From IMG/VR virus record IMGVR_UViG_3300037840_000236, positions 1-34,515 of that record: DNA of 34,515 nt; one strand, given 5' to 3'. Position numbers and translations under genes: made by a program. Shown piece after piece: positions 13,616 to 22,349 of the stretch. The notes beneath the pieces were generated by a model. The model had not been told where the DNA came from, searched no databases, and saw only the letters and a list, made by a program, of their open reading frames with translations. Origin of the DNA: a virus. The stretch's first letter is position 1. Every line of letters begins with the position of its first letter.

Positions 13616-13825
13616 TTAAATCTTCTTCTTTGCAGCCCACAACACCAAACGCCGATGGTCCGCACTTCCGCTGAGGCCGGCCTTGCGCATCAAGAAGGCG
13701 ACGTAGTAGCGAACTGTGCGCGGACGAACGTTCAACTTGGCCGCGATCTCCTTATTAGAGAATCCCCTGCTCAACATTCGCAGGACTTCCCCGTGCTTCG
13801 TTCCCGGTGGCCGGCCTTTTCGCAT
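13616..13825 (-). CDS. LuxR-type helix-turn-helix protein, 69 aa
   Basis: Residues 10-50 (EVLRMLSRGFSNKEIAAKLN, then VRPRTVRYYVAFLMRKAG) follow the LuxR/GerE helix-turn-helix pattern, including the GxSNKEIA turn and the recognition helix TVRYYV. There is no receiver or ligand domain, so it is a stand-alone DNA-binding module. The ATG at 13825 has a GGGA at long spacing; starts at 13834 and 13870 are possible. It sits between the fibre genes and the holin-like gene, and could regulate late or lysis genes; this is inferred from position only. Confidence 0.68.
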   Translation of the reverse strand: MRKGRPPGTKHGEVLRMLSRGFSNKEIAAKLNVRPRTVRYYVAFLMRKAGLSGSADHRRLVLWAAKKKI

Positions 13826-13876
13826 CACGAACATTTCCCAAGCCAGCGATATAGCCACCGAATCCACCACGGATAA

Positions 13877-14305
13877 TTACTGCACGGTGGTGGTGGGGGC
13901 GGCGGGGGCGGTGGCGTTACTGGGAAAGCCCGCTGACGGCACCTGAACCGTAGATGTCGAGCTGAATACCGACACGTTGCCTTTCGTATCAACGGTCTGA
14001 ACGGCATAGGTATACGAGGCGCCGTTCGTGAAGTTGTTTGAGGACGGGTCTGTGTACGTTAGGCCTGTTGTGGGCGTGGCATTCTCCTGCGTCCAGCCGA
14101 CAGGAGATGTGTTGGGGCACGTTGTCGCTGTCCCGCTGCACCGGAAGACGTTGTATCCCGCGATGGGATTAGTGCCAGGACTTGCAGCGCCCCACGAGAC
14201 CACGACACCATGCTGCGTTCCGTTCACTTGCGCGGTCTGTGCCTTGGCCGATGGAACTAAAACGAAAAACAGAGCTGCCACTGCGATACTGAGAATCTTT
14301 TTCAC
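13877..14305 (-). CDS. Exported fibronectin type III domain protein, 142 aa
   Basis: The GTG at 14305 opens a signal peptide (KKILSIAVAALFFVLVPSA, cleavage probably after AKA at 22). A fibronectin type III-like domain follows (about 30-121: VVVSWGAASPG, IAGYNVFRC, YTDPS, YTYAVQTVDTKGNVS). The end is Pro/Ala/Thr-rich. The mature form has two Cys (C56, C63), which could form one disulfide. FN3 domains in phage structural proteins often bind carbohydrates or other proteins. The GTG overlaps the previous stop (GTGA) and has GGGGGAAACC just before it. Confidence 0.78.
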   Translation of the reverse strand: MKKILSIAVAALFFVLVPSAKAQTAQVNGTQHGVVVSWGAASPGTNPIAGYNVFRCSGTATTCPNTSPVGWTQENATPTTGLTYTDPSSNNFTNGASYTYAVQTVDTKGNVSVFSSTSTVQVPSAGFPSNATAPAAPTTTVQ

Positions 14306-14709
14306 GGTTTCCCCCAAGTCTGTTTCAGATATCCAACTGACGAAACTTTCACGTTCGTGTAAGCCGCATCCACGGCAAACGCAGCGAACGGCGCGATCCA
14401 GAAAGCTTGGATGTGTTTGGCTGCTGGCGTTGGCGAGTAGCGATGCGAGAGATGGTTTGCCGCGATCAAAGCGGGCGAGATCTTCAGCTCGAACATGCCC
14501 TGCTTCGTACAGGTACTTGTCATGACGCCGGCCTTACGCATGTCGGCAAGACAGTTTTGCGACGTTACCGATTCGGCCGCCGCTGCGCCGATGGTTACGG
14601 CATCGATGAAGATTTGCTCTTTGTGCGTGCCGAGGAAATGGCGAATCGCACCGAGAGGCCCGGCATGGAGAGTGGGAGCGAAGAGCGCAAGCAGCAGAAG
14701 TATCGTCAT
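14302..14709 (-). CDS. Exported small protein with two Cys, 135 aa
   Basis: The start MTILLLLALFAPTLHAG is a compact signal peptide ending AxA-like at residue 16. The mature part has helical segments (DAVTIGAAAAESVTSQNC, QAFWIAPFAAFAVDAAYTN) that could insert in a membrane, and two Cys (C53, C67). No family is recognised. The ATG at 14709 is four bases after the stop of the 483-aa gene; an upstream ATG at 14730 would lie inside it. It is co-transcribed with the FN3 gene. Confidence 0.6.
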   Translation of the reverse strand: MTILLLLALFAPTLHAGPLGAIRHFLGTHKEQIFIDAVTIGAAAAESVTSQNCLADMRKAGVMTSTCTKQGMFELKISPALIAANHLSHRYSPTPAAKHIQAFWIAPFAAFAVDAAYTNVKVSSVGYLKQTWGKP

Positions 14710-14713
14710 TGTC

Positions 14714-16165
14714 CTAATATTTCCAAGCATTGAAGGCCAGTACGTCGCTTGCGGTCACACTGGAAGCCTTGAGCGTGCACGTGGTGACGCTCACGCCTGA
14801 TTGCGGGAGAGCGAGTTCGTGTCCCGAAGTTGTGTCGCTGCCAGAGCAACCCCAACCGTTTGCGGCAGCCGTTCCACCCGGTGTGATGACGAGTGTGCTC
14901 GCTCCAGTCGTTCCTGTGCAGGTGATCGAGCCTGCCCATGTACCGCCCTTTTGCGTGCTCGTTGTGAGACACGCTCCAGTGCCGGATATTCCGGCAGCGA
15001 GTCCTGTGCCTACCGTTTCGTTGGAAGTTGGTGCTCCGCTTACGGCGTCTATCGAGTTTAAGATTACCGCCGCGTTGTTGTTGGCTACCTGTAGGGCATC
15101 TCCCGATGTTTGAGTGATCCCTTCTCCTATAACGAAACTGGGATGGCTAGCTGCCGCCATGCCGTTAAAAATGCTCAGCGGACCGAAGGTTTCAATTCCC
15201 GGCGTGCAAATGCAAAGGGCTTGAGAAATGCTGCTCAGTATCGAGAACCCGTCATTGTCAAAGCCCAAGCAGAGATCGTTTTGTGCGTTTGAACCGCCAG
15301 AGGTGGCGCATATCATCTGTCTGTTTTGAGTTAATCCATTCGAAGTGTAGTAGGCGTGCACATCGATTTGGCATCCTGCGTTTGAAGCGCCTGCCGCCTG
15401 ATTCGCAACGCAGCCGAGGACCTGATTTTGCAAACTAATCGGCGATCCCGGCGGGGTTGGCCCATATCCGGTTCTCGAACCGGAAAGAATGTATTGATGC
15501 CCGTCGTAGAAGAACAAATATGGTTGCGGTGGATTCGCCACAATTTCTCCGCCACCCAAGGCGCGTCCATCATCATCGGTGAGTGCGGTTATACCGGTCC
15601 CGTTCACATTCAACGTGCTCGCTCCGCTGTTCGCGTGGGCAGGGGTAAACAGGAATCCGCAGCCTATTGTTAAAGCGGCGCAGCCGTTCGTAAACGGAAC
15701 CGTTGTGACATAGGCGTTCGCCACTCCGCTATCGGTATTGGCAGTAGGCCAAGTAGGGGTCGTGCCTCCAGCGCTCCCGCTGTTCGAAACCCCCGTCCCC
15801 GTCATAATGGAAACCTGCACCGCCCCGCTCGAATAGCTGGTTACATCGGCGCAGACAACCAAGAATCCATTGGGCGAGTAGCTGGCGGTCCCGGCCGAGG
15901 ATTGCGTTCCCACCGTGGTCCACGTCGATCCGTTGTTCGACATGCGCACGGTCACGGTGGCGGAGAATGTTCCGCCCAAGTTCACCGTGGTTGTCGAAGC
16001 GTTCTGCGGAAGAAGCTGCAACAGATACGAATTCGCCGTGGAGCAAGTGCCCGCATCCTGCACGTTGATGTTGCCAACCAAAGGATTTGTGGGCACGGCA
16101 GTTTGGGCAGAAATCGCCCTTCCCGCGGCAAAGAGCAGGAGAGCCAAAACGATTAGTTTTCTCAT
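14714..16165 (-). CDS. Fibre-like exported protein with 14 Cys, 483 aa
   Basis: A signal peptide (MRKLIVLALLLFAAGRAISA, cleavage at 20) precedes a Ser/Thr/Gly/Asn-rich beta-type sequence. The last 70 residues (KGGTWAGSITC, TPGGTAAANGWGC, then VSVTTCTLKASS) match a C-terminal module often found in phage fibre proteins. The mature protein has 14 Cys, an even number. The initiator region (AACCCATGAR) lacks a Shine-Dalgarno site and matches that of the 971-aa gene at 25 of 31 bases. Likely a tail fibre or adhesin; export is inferred from the leader. Confidence 0.72.
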   Translation of the reverse strand: MRKLIVLALLLFAAGRAISAQTAVPTNPLVGNINVQDAGTCSTANSYLLQLLPQNASTTTVNLGGTFSATVTVRMSNNGSTWTTVGTQSSAGTASYSPNGFLVVCADVTSYSSGAVQVSIMTGTGVSNSGSAGGTTPTWPTANTDSGVANAYVTTVPFTNGCAALTIGCGFLFTPAHANSGASTLNVNGTGITALTDDDGRALGGGEIVANPPQPYLFFYDGHQYILSGSRTGYGPTPPGSPISLQNQVLGCVANQAAGASNAGCQIDVHAYYTSNGLTQNRQMICATSGGSNAQNDLCLGFDNDGFSILSSISQALCICTPGIETFGPLSIFNGMAAASHPSFVIGEGITQTSGDALQVANNNAAVILNSIDAVSGAPTSNETVGTGLAAGISGTGACLTTSTQKGGTWAGSITCTGTTGASTLVITPGGTAAANGWGCSGSDTTSGHELALPQSGVSVTTCTLKASSVTASDVLAFNAWKY

Positions 16166-16195
16166 GGGTTTACTTTGGCGTGCTTGGAAGTTTCC

Positions 16196-18025
16196 TCATT
16201 GTCCGATTACCGTTGTCGATTTCTGAGCTTCGATGCTCTTGGTGAAAAAAGGTGCTGGAGCTGGAGCGGGTCCTCCAGCACTTGCGCCGATCTGGAAATT
16301 GTAGAAGGACACTGGGCTGTCGGTGAGTCCGTTGCCTCCTGCCACGGCGTTTAACTGCTCCGTTGAGGACACTGTGAGCGCCGTCGTGTATTTCGTCCCG
16401 GTTGTGCAGTCGGTTCCCGATCCGTTCGTCACCGGAGTCGTTGTACCGATCGTGTAGCAGATGACCGTCGCCCGAGCATCCATCGCCGCCAATGTCGCTG
16501 ATTGAGTGGTCGCGTAAAACTGACTCTTGAGTGACGAATAAGGCGTGCCTACTGTCGATCCGTTGATGTCGTTGGGGTGCGGATAGGGCAAGTCTTCGTA
16601 GGTCAAGTGCATCGCACCGGAGACACATTGATAGAAGACATTCCCGTTGCCCTGATCGGTGGCGACGTACCCGAACTGATTCGTACAGGACGAAGGCATA
16701 CTGGCAAATGGGCCGATGCCGACGCCGTGTGTTCCGTCGCCGTGCCCTGAGTTCGCGGTAGCGGTGTAATACCAATCGCGGTCTTGAAGCACGTCGTGGC
16801 TCACTACGTTGCACACACAACTGTAATTGTCGTTGGGAACCGGAGGAGCAGCGTCAGCCGCGCCACCAGCACAACCGCTCGTCGTGTCGGTGCAGACGTT
16901 CCAATTAACCAGCGGGAATGAAGCCTGTGCACTGGGTATCCCGGTATCGGTGCCACGCCCGATCTGATCACGAGCGGGCCAACCATCGTTCGTGATGTGG
17001 CTTTGGTTGCCGTCTACCGACTGCGTACCATCGTCGTAGGTGCCATAGCCATTGCCAGCCTGTCCGATGCTGCCTTGATCGCAGCGGTAGCAAGTGACCT
17101 CGAACGGATTCGGTTCAGGACCAAGAGAATCGTTGTAGTTGAATCCCGATCCGCCGCGATACCAGAGAGCACGCTCGGACTGGTTCCCGCCAGTCGCCTG
17201 ACAAGAGAATGTATTGTTGTTGGTGTTGAGCTTATAACCGGAGCGTGATACTGAGTCGTAGCCGTGGTTGAAAACTCCGCATGAACCGGTCCCAGTGGAT
17301 GCCCCGGACCCTTGCGTAAAGGTGGAGTGCCGATACTCTACTGACCCTCCTGCCACTTCGTCGTTCTGATCCTCATGGTTAACCCAGCTCCATGTATTGT
17401 TCTCGGAGTAGGCCATATTCAGCGTTCCCGAGGGGTCGGTCAGCTGCCATGCGTTGAAACCGTTCGTTTGCCCGGCAGCGCCGCCGGTTTCCGAACTGAG
17501 GTATCGCTGCGTCATCGAACCAATGTCCACATAGGTATCATGGTCGGTCAGGCAGTTAGACGTGCCACCGCAATCTGTGGCTCGCTCGCTGTTCGTGGTA
17601 GAACCGATGAACTTGTCATTGTCCCAACGAACCGTGCAGCCAAAGCAACTGTCGGACTGCAACATTCCAGAAGAAGCGTTGTTCGAGGTCACGTCCGTAA
17701 TGCCAGTAGTAGTGACTCGCCAAGTGATGTTGTTACAGTTACTCGTGTTCCCGAAAATCGCTATGTTCCCGCTGCGGGTCAGAACCGTCGAGGTCGCTCC
17801 GGCGCCCACAATGGTCAGGTTGTAACAGAAATCAATTTCGGTCGTGTAGTTCCCGCTGGTTCCCGAAGGGATGACGAGAGTCACGGCGCCAGCCGGGGAA
17901 CCGATCAAAGTAAAACACGCTTGGACGTCACTCTCAGACACGCTTGCGGCTGTGTACGTTGAGCCGACTTGGTTGCAAGCCGCGCTGCAACACATCGCGC
18001 AAACGAGCAACTTAAACAACTCCAC
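16196..18025 (-). CDS. Exported beta-helix-like protein, about 609 aa
   Basis: The leader VELFKLLVCAMCCSAAC suggests a signal peptide, possibly a lipoprotein-type one with a weak lipobox. The body has Asn/Gly/Thr/Ser-rich strands typical of right-handed beta-helix proteins (NLTIVGAGATSTVL, FGNTSNCNNITW, SVEYRHSTF and later turns). Such folds occur in tailspikes and polysaccharide lyases; no catalytic residues can be assigned. The mature chain has 19 or 20 Cys. Start choice is uncertain: GTG at 18025, TTG at 18019 (GAAGG upstream) and TTG at 18058 (GGAG upstream) all fit. Confidence 0.68.
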   Translation of the reverse strand: MELFKLLVCAMCCSAACNQVGSTYTAASVSESDVQACFTLIGSPAGAVTLVIPSGTSGNYTTEIDFCYNLTIVGAGATSTVLTRSGNIAIFGNTSNCNNITWRVTTTGITDVTSNNASSGMLQSDSCFGCTVRWDNDKFIGSTTNSERATDCGGTSNCLTDHDTYVDIGSMTQRYLSSETGGAAGQTNGFNAWQLTDPSGTLNMAYSENNTWSWVNHEDQNDEVAGGSVEYRHSTFTQGSGASTGTGSCGVFNHGYDSVSRSGYKLNTNNNTFSCQATGGNQSERALWYRGGSGFNYNDSLGPEPNPFEVTCYRCDQGSIGQAGNGYGTYDDGTQSVDGNQSHITNDGWPARDQIGRGTDTGIPSAQASFPLVNWNVCTDTTSGCAGGAADAAPPVPNDNYSCVCNVVSHDVLQDRDWYYTATANSGHGDGTHGVGIGPFASMPSSCTNQFGYVATDQGNGNVFYQCVSGAMHLTYEDLPYPHPNDINGSTVGTPYSSLKSQFYATTQSATLAAMDARATVICYTIGTTTPVTNGSGTDCTTGTKYTTALTVSSTEQLNAVAGGNGLTDSPVSFYNFQIGASAGGPAPAPAPFFTKSIEAQKSTTVIGQ

Positions 18026-18038
18026 CTTCAGCAGACGC

Positions 18039-18782
18039 TTAGTTGAACGTGACAGCAAACCCGACTCCCGTCTCGCTCACGGGTGATGTCATCGTTCCTT
18101 GCACTGTGCCGGTAGCGGATAACTGCTTCCACTCCACCGCACAATCGATCTGCCCGGACGTTCCGTTCGATGTCCAAAAGAAATTGCTCCAGCCTGAGCC
18201 CACCGTCCATGCGCCCCCGACTGTGGCGTTGTTCTGCGCACATGTGACAGCGGCGGCGATTTCGCTTGCGGTGGTTGTTGTGCCGGTAGTGCCCGTCACT
18301 ATCGCGGTTGTCGCCGTATAAGTCCCCGGAGCGTTCTTATCGACCGCTGGTGTCGCGCTCGGCGTAATCACAATCACCGCGCCGGCCATATCGTTCGCCG
18401 TGCCTCCGGTCCGTGTAGGCGTGAACACTTCCGCCGCATTCGTCGTGCCCATAGTTCCGCAAAATGATTCGGCATGGGCGGTTGAGCCTACGCTTGTTGG
18501 ACCGGAGCACGCTGTCAGAGAATCGGAATTGCTATCGGTGCAGCTAAAAGTGTCGGCTAGGCCGGTTTCGTTTGATCCGACAACACAGACAGCGAGATCG
18601 CCAGCAGTGACGGCTATTCCCGTCATGGCGCAGCTCGCACCGCCTGTCGTACAACCCTGTTGACTATGAAATGTGCCGGTGATTCCTCCGCCACCGCCCG
18701 ATGTTGGCGTCGCCGGAATTGTCGGGACATACTGATAGAACGGCAGAATCAAGAACAGAAGTTTTGCGAGAAAGACGTTCAC
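18039..18782 (-). CDS. Exported structural-like protein with 8 Cys, 247 aa
   Basis: A hydrophobic N-terminus (MNVFLAKLLFLILPFYQYVP) looks like an uncleaved or poorly cleaved leader, followed by a Gly-rich linker. The body is Ser/Thr/Gly-rich beta sequence (GDLAVCVVGSNETGLADTFS; TNAAEVFTPTRTGG; MAGAVIVITPSATPAVD) with 8 Cys and an Ala/Val end. The pattern resembles phage head-fibre or cell-surface domains of unknown function. The GTG start directly follows the stop of the 971-aa gene. No catalytic motif is seen. Confidence 0.62.
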   Translation of the reverse strand: MNVFLAKLLFLILPFYQYVPTIPATPTSGGGGGITGTFHSQQGCTTGGASCAMTGIAVTAGDLAVCVVGSNETGLADTFSCTDSNSDSLTACSGPTSVGSTAHAESFCGTMGTTNAAEVFTPTRTGGTANDMAGAVIVITPSATPAVDKNAPGTYTATTAIVTGTTGTTTTASEIAAAVTCAQNNATVGGAWTVGSGWSNFFWTSNGTSGQIDCAVEWKQLSATGTVQGTMTSPVSETGVGFAVTFN

Positions 18783-21698
18783 TTAATTCGCCTGCACCGC
18801 GATCAACCGAGGGAAGGTCACGTCGGCAGCATAGAAGCGCGCATTCGTCGCAGTGTCAGTCGCGCGGCCTATCGTGATCTGCATGGTCGCGCCGGCGACA
18901 CAGCCGGTTACATCGGTTGAGTTCATCTGCACATTCGAGTTCGACCAGAATTGATTTGCAGTAGTGTTGAGCGTCACCGTGCTCGAGCTGTGTGCCGCAT
19001 TCGCCGCAACGTCATCCGTCGTTGATCCATCGCCCTTGTAGCAGGCGACTTGAATCGAAGGGATGATCGTGTGTCCGCTCGTTGTGTCGGTTGAAGCGAG
19101 ATAGAAGCGCACGTAAGGATTCGTCCCGGTATCCCAGTCTTCAGGGACCGTCACTTGGAACGTGGCGAAGGTCGCTGCCGTATCGGTGATAGCAATGAAC
19201 CCGCCAAGATTGTTAGTCCCTGCTCGGCAGGTGACTGTACCGCCTGAACCGATCGACCAGCCAGCGCCCGCCGTCGCGTTGTTGCAATTTGCCGCTGGAA
19301 CGTTGAACCGCTCAGGCATGTCGATATATGAGCAGGTTTTCGAAGCGCCGCTTGAGACGCATAGTTGCTTTGCTGCCGAGGCTGCGGACGCTGCCGTGAC
19401 GGTGTTTGTGGACTCATCGCCATTCGGCAGTGCGGCATTGCAGCCAATACCGGTTGTCGTGGACCACGTGAGCATGCTGGGGCAAGTTGAACCAAACGCC
19501 GCGAACGTGGGCATTTTTGCTGTCCACCAATGACCCGGCGCGGTTGTGGAATCCTGATAGACGAACGCAAAGAAGTTGTTAAGGAGTGTGCCAGACGCCG
19601 CACTGTCGATCAGGTCCGATGCGGCTGCGTTTGGCGTGATTGTTAGCGTCGCGCCTGCGATGTCCTGGATGGCGAATGGAAGATTTGACGCGAAGGTCGT
19701 AGCCACGGCAGGCAACGCAAGAGCCGTGCCCGAACTCCATTTGATATAGTTTGCGCGATCGGTGACCAGTAACGTAGCTGGGTTGGTCGCGTCCACCGGG
19801 ACGCCAGACAAGCCCCAAACAGGAGCTGCTGCAGTCGGCCCGCTCGTAGGAGTTGAGATCAGCGTGCAAGGAACGCTTACGGCAAGCGTGCACCCAGCAA
19901 GCCGCGCGGCTGCGGGAGTAGCATTCTCGTAGATAATGTCCCCCAAGGTTGTCATGGGGTTCGAGAAGCCAGAGGGGCAATTCTGAAAACTTGGGTCTGT
20001 CGTAGTGGGAGCCGAGGCTGCGGACATGAAGCACTGCGATGGCGTAGCACTCGGCGCCGCATCACCGAATGCGCTCGTGCCTTCTCCTAGCAACACACCG
20101 TGAGCCGCGAAAGTCGCTGCGCCAGTGCCGCCTCCCGGTACGGTTAGATCAGATCCGGCCGTAATCTGGAAATCAACGTTCGAGCCGCTTGGATTGATGG
20201 CGTTGAGCGTGACACCAAATTGCGCCGGGCCATTCTGGAAGTTCACGGGCGAAGTAAGCGCGCTTCCGCCGTTGACGGTGATATTCGTTCCGCCACTGCT
20301 TGGAAGACAGTTCCCTCCCGCGCTCGTGAGGCACGAAGGCTGATGCGTGCTGTTATTGGCGTACCAACGCTCAAAACCGGAAGCTGGATTCGCGGGAGCT
20401 GAAATCTCGCTTACGTCGGCGTACTGAAGAAGATCAGTCGGACTCTCGAGGTTGATTACTCCACGCGAACCCGCCGAGCCGCTGCCACCGGTTCCTGCGA
20501 GCCCGGCGATGATATTGACGTTTGCTCCGTTCGCATTGTTCGCCGTGCCATTGGACGATCCTCCGCTGCCGCTTTCAAGTAGGAGCTGAGCACCGGAGCC
20601 CCCTTGCGCGTTCGTGCCTGTTCCGTTTCCTCCGTTGCCAGCGAATATTTGGACAGTTGAGCCAGCACCCGCCGTGCCTGCCGCATTTGAACTGTTCTGT
20701 CCAGAAACGGGGAAAACTTTGAACATGGTCCCGACCGATTCGCCTTGTGCGTTGGACGTGGTTCCAAGCGATGGCCCGATGATCTGAACTTGACCGAGCG
20801 TAGCGGAAGAGCCTGAGCCGCCGCTGCCTGGCTGGCCGACCTGCAGCACGACATTGCCGCCGGACCCGTTATTTCCAGTTCCGTTGCCACCTCCGCCAGT
20901 TCCGCCTCCAATGAGAACTTGCCCTCCGGATCCGCCATTGGCATTCGTGCCGGCTCCAGCTCCGCCGACGCCGCCAAAGATGTTTGGCGCGCCGCCCGGG
21001 CCCCCTGTGCCTGTCGCATTCGTCGTCGCGCCGCCGGTTTGTCCAAACACGTTGAGAACATTGATGCCAGACGTGCCAGGCGTCGTGCTTACGCTGTTGG
21101 GCGCAACGGCGCTCAACTCTAGACCTAGATTGGAGCCGAGCGGATAAATGAAAACACCATCGAAGGTCGGTTGTGCGAGTCCGGCTGCGGTGGAATCAAA
21201 AGTCGGCTGCGTGCAGGTGATCGTCGGCACAACCAGCGTGCAGGAGCCGCTCATGGTGAAGCCGCCGAAGAAGCCGCCGTTGTTGTACTGAAGCTGGCCG
21301 TTTGATCCGCCAGGGTTCCCGGCACTGCCGCCGCTAGCTTGAAATGAGTAGCTGTGGGAAGTGATGCCGAAGCCTGAGATTGTCACCACATAGTTTCCGG
21401 AGGCGACGTAAACGTTGTTGATGTTGCCGTTCGCGTCGGCATTCGTCGGATTCGTGATCGCTGGGCCGGTCAGCGTGATGTTGTTGTAAATCGTCGCGAG
21501 CGGCGAGCAGATAGCTCCGTCTTGCGGGACAACCGTTGTGTTGCAGATGGTTACCGTAGCTTTTGGTACTGGCGCGACGTAGACGGTCGCTCCATTCACC
21601 ACTTTTTGCGCTGGGACCGGAGGCAGCGCGAAGCCTTGCGCTGAGCACACCCCTGCGAGCGCCGTGAACATCAGCGCCAAGAGAATCAGTTTTTTCAT
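18783..21698 (-). CDS. Large tail-fibre-like protein with signal peptide and Gly-rich region, 971 aa
   Basis: A signal peptide (1-20, ending VCSA) is followed by an Ig/beta-type region, then the phage-fibre motif NGQLQYNNGGFFGG (residues 133-146). A Gly/Asn/Ala-rich block lies at about 225-420, like collagen-free fibre shafts. Later segments carry known fibre patterns (GGGTGAATFAAHGVLLGEGT; MTTLGDIIYEN) and a C-terminal beta domain (VTFPRLIAVQ). The mature chain has 18 Cys. There is no Shine-Dalgarno site before the ATG. Most likely a host-recognition fibre; the leader is unusual for a virion protein. Confidence 0.8.
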   Translation of the reverse strand: MKKLILLALMFTALAGVCSAQGFALPPVPAQKVVNGATVYVAPVPKATVTICNTTVVPQDGAICSPLATIYNNITLTGPAITNPTNADANGNINNVYVASGNYVVTISGFGITSHSYSFQASGGSAGNPGGSNGQLQYNNGGFFGGFTMSGSCTLVVPTITCTQPTFDSTAAGLAQPTFDGVFIYPLGSNLGLELSAVAPNSVSTTPGTSGINVLNVFGQTGGATTNATGTGGPGGAPNIFGGVGGAGAGTNANGGSGGQVLIGGGTGGGGNGTGNNGSGGNVVLQVGQPGSGGSGSSATLGQVQIIGPSLGTTSNAQGESVGTMFKVFPVSGQNSSNAAGTAGAGSTVQIFAGNGGNGTGTNAQGGSGAQLLLESGSGGSSNGTANNANGANVNIIAGLAGTGGSGSAGSRGVINLESPTDLLQYADVSEISAPANPASGFERWYANNSTHQPSCLTSAGGNCLPSSGGTNITVNGGSALTSPVNFQNGPAQFGVTLNAINPSGSNVDFQITAGSDLTVPGGGTGAATFAAHGVLLGEGTSAFGDAAPSATPSQCFMSAASAPTTTDPSFQNCPSGFSNPMTTLGDIIYENATPAAARLAGCTLAVSVPCTLISTPTSGPTAAAPVWGLSGVPVDATNPATLLVTDRANYIKWSSGTALALPAVATTFASNLPFAIQDIAGATLTITPNAAASDLIDSAASGTLLNNFFAFVYQDSTTAPGHWWTAKMPTFAAFGSTCPSMLTWSTTTGIGCNAALPNGDESTNTVTAASAASAAKQLCVSSGASKTCSYIDMPERFNVPAANCNNATAGAGWSIGSGGTVTCRAGTNNLGGFIAITDTAATFATFQVTVPEDWDTGTNPYVRFYLASTDTTSGHTIIPSIQVACYKGDGSTTDDVAANAAHSSSTVTLNTTANQFWSNSNVQMNSTDVTGCVAGATMQITIGRATDTATNARFYAADVTFPRLIAVQAN

Positions 21699-21782
21699 GG
21701 GTTATCTGAGCGAAGCTCTTGGGAGCCAAAAAGGGAATGCAGTAGAATATAGGCCGAGGCACTGACGCACGGAGGTAAGCCA

Positions 21783-22349
21783 ATGCCCAAAAGAATTTAC
21801 CAACACAATAAGGGGAAAATCCTCCGCATGAAAAGGCATGCGGTTGTTCAGCCGCTTAGTCAACCTTATCGCCTTATCCCCCTTACGCAAGGGCACAATG
21901 CCATCGTCGATGTGGACGACTTTGAGCGGCTCTCGCAGTGGAATTGGGCGGTAATAAAAGGAACGCGTAGCCTTACTAATTATGCCTATCGCTCGGAGGG
22001 CCATGGGGGCCGCAAGATCTTTATGCACAGGATCGTCCTCGGACTCAAGGATGCGGAACTGGCCGACCATATAAACAAAAACGGCCTTGATAACAGAAAA
22101 TGCAATTTGCGTAAGGCCACAGTTTCGCAAAACTGTCAGAATAGACGGACTCCCAAGAACAACACTTCTGGGTTTAAGGGAGTATCCCGGATTCGCAAGA
22201 CGGGAAAATGGGCCGCAGCAATTGTTTTTAATCACGAGTGCCGAAACCTTGGACATTTTTGGAATGCGGAGGAAGCCGCCAAGGCCTACAACAAAGCCGC
22301 TCTCAAACTGCATGGAGAATTTGCGGTTCCTAATGTTCTCACCTCGTAA
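21783..22349 (+). CDS. HNH endonuclease with AP2 domain, plus strand
   Basis: The 188-aa protein carries an NUMOD-like opening (LIPLTQGHNAIVDVDDFERL), an HNH core (residues 81-110: MHRIVLGL, then ADHINKNGLDNRKCNLR), and an AP2 domain (128-182: TSGFKGVSRIRKTGKWAAAI, EEAAKAYNKAALKLHGEFA). This AP2-HNH arrangement is a known homing endonuclease type. It lies on the strand opposite to the fibre genes, with GGAGG before the ATG, and its 3' end overlaps that of the tail-fibre gene by 11 bases. It is probably a mobile insertion between two fibre genes. Confidence 0.93.
   Translation: MPKRIYQHNKGKILRMKRHAVVQPLSQPYRLIPLTQGHNAIVDVDDFERLSQWNWAVIKGTRSLTNYAYRSEGHGGRKIFMHRIVLGLKDAELADHINKNGLDNRKCNLRKATVSQNCQNRRTPKNNTSGFKGVSRIRKTGKWAAAIVFNHECRNLGHFWNAEEAAKAYNKAALKLHGEFAVPNVLTS

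Noticed and set aside
16170-16820. 216-codon minus-strand frame rich in Arg and His
   Set aside because: It is an alternative frame of the 609-aa exported protein and has shadow-like composition.
18660-21160. Plus-strand and alternative minus-strand frames opposite the 971-aa fibre gene
   Set aside because: They are Pro/Arg-rich shadows of the Gly/Ser-rich fibre sequence and lack ribosome sites.
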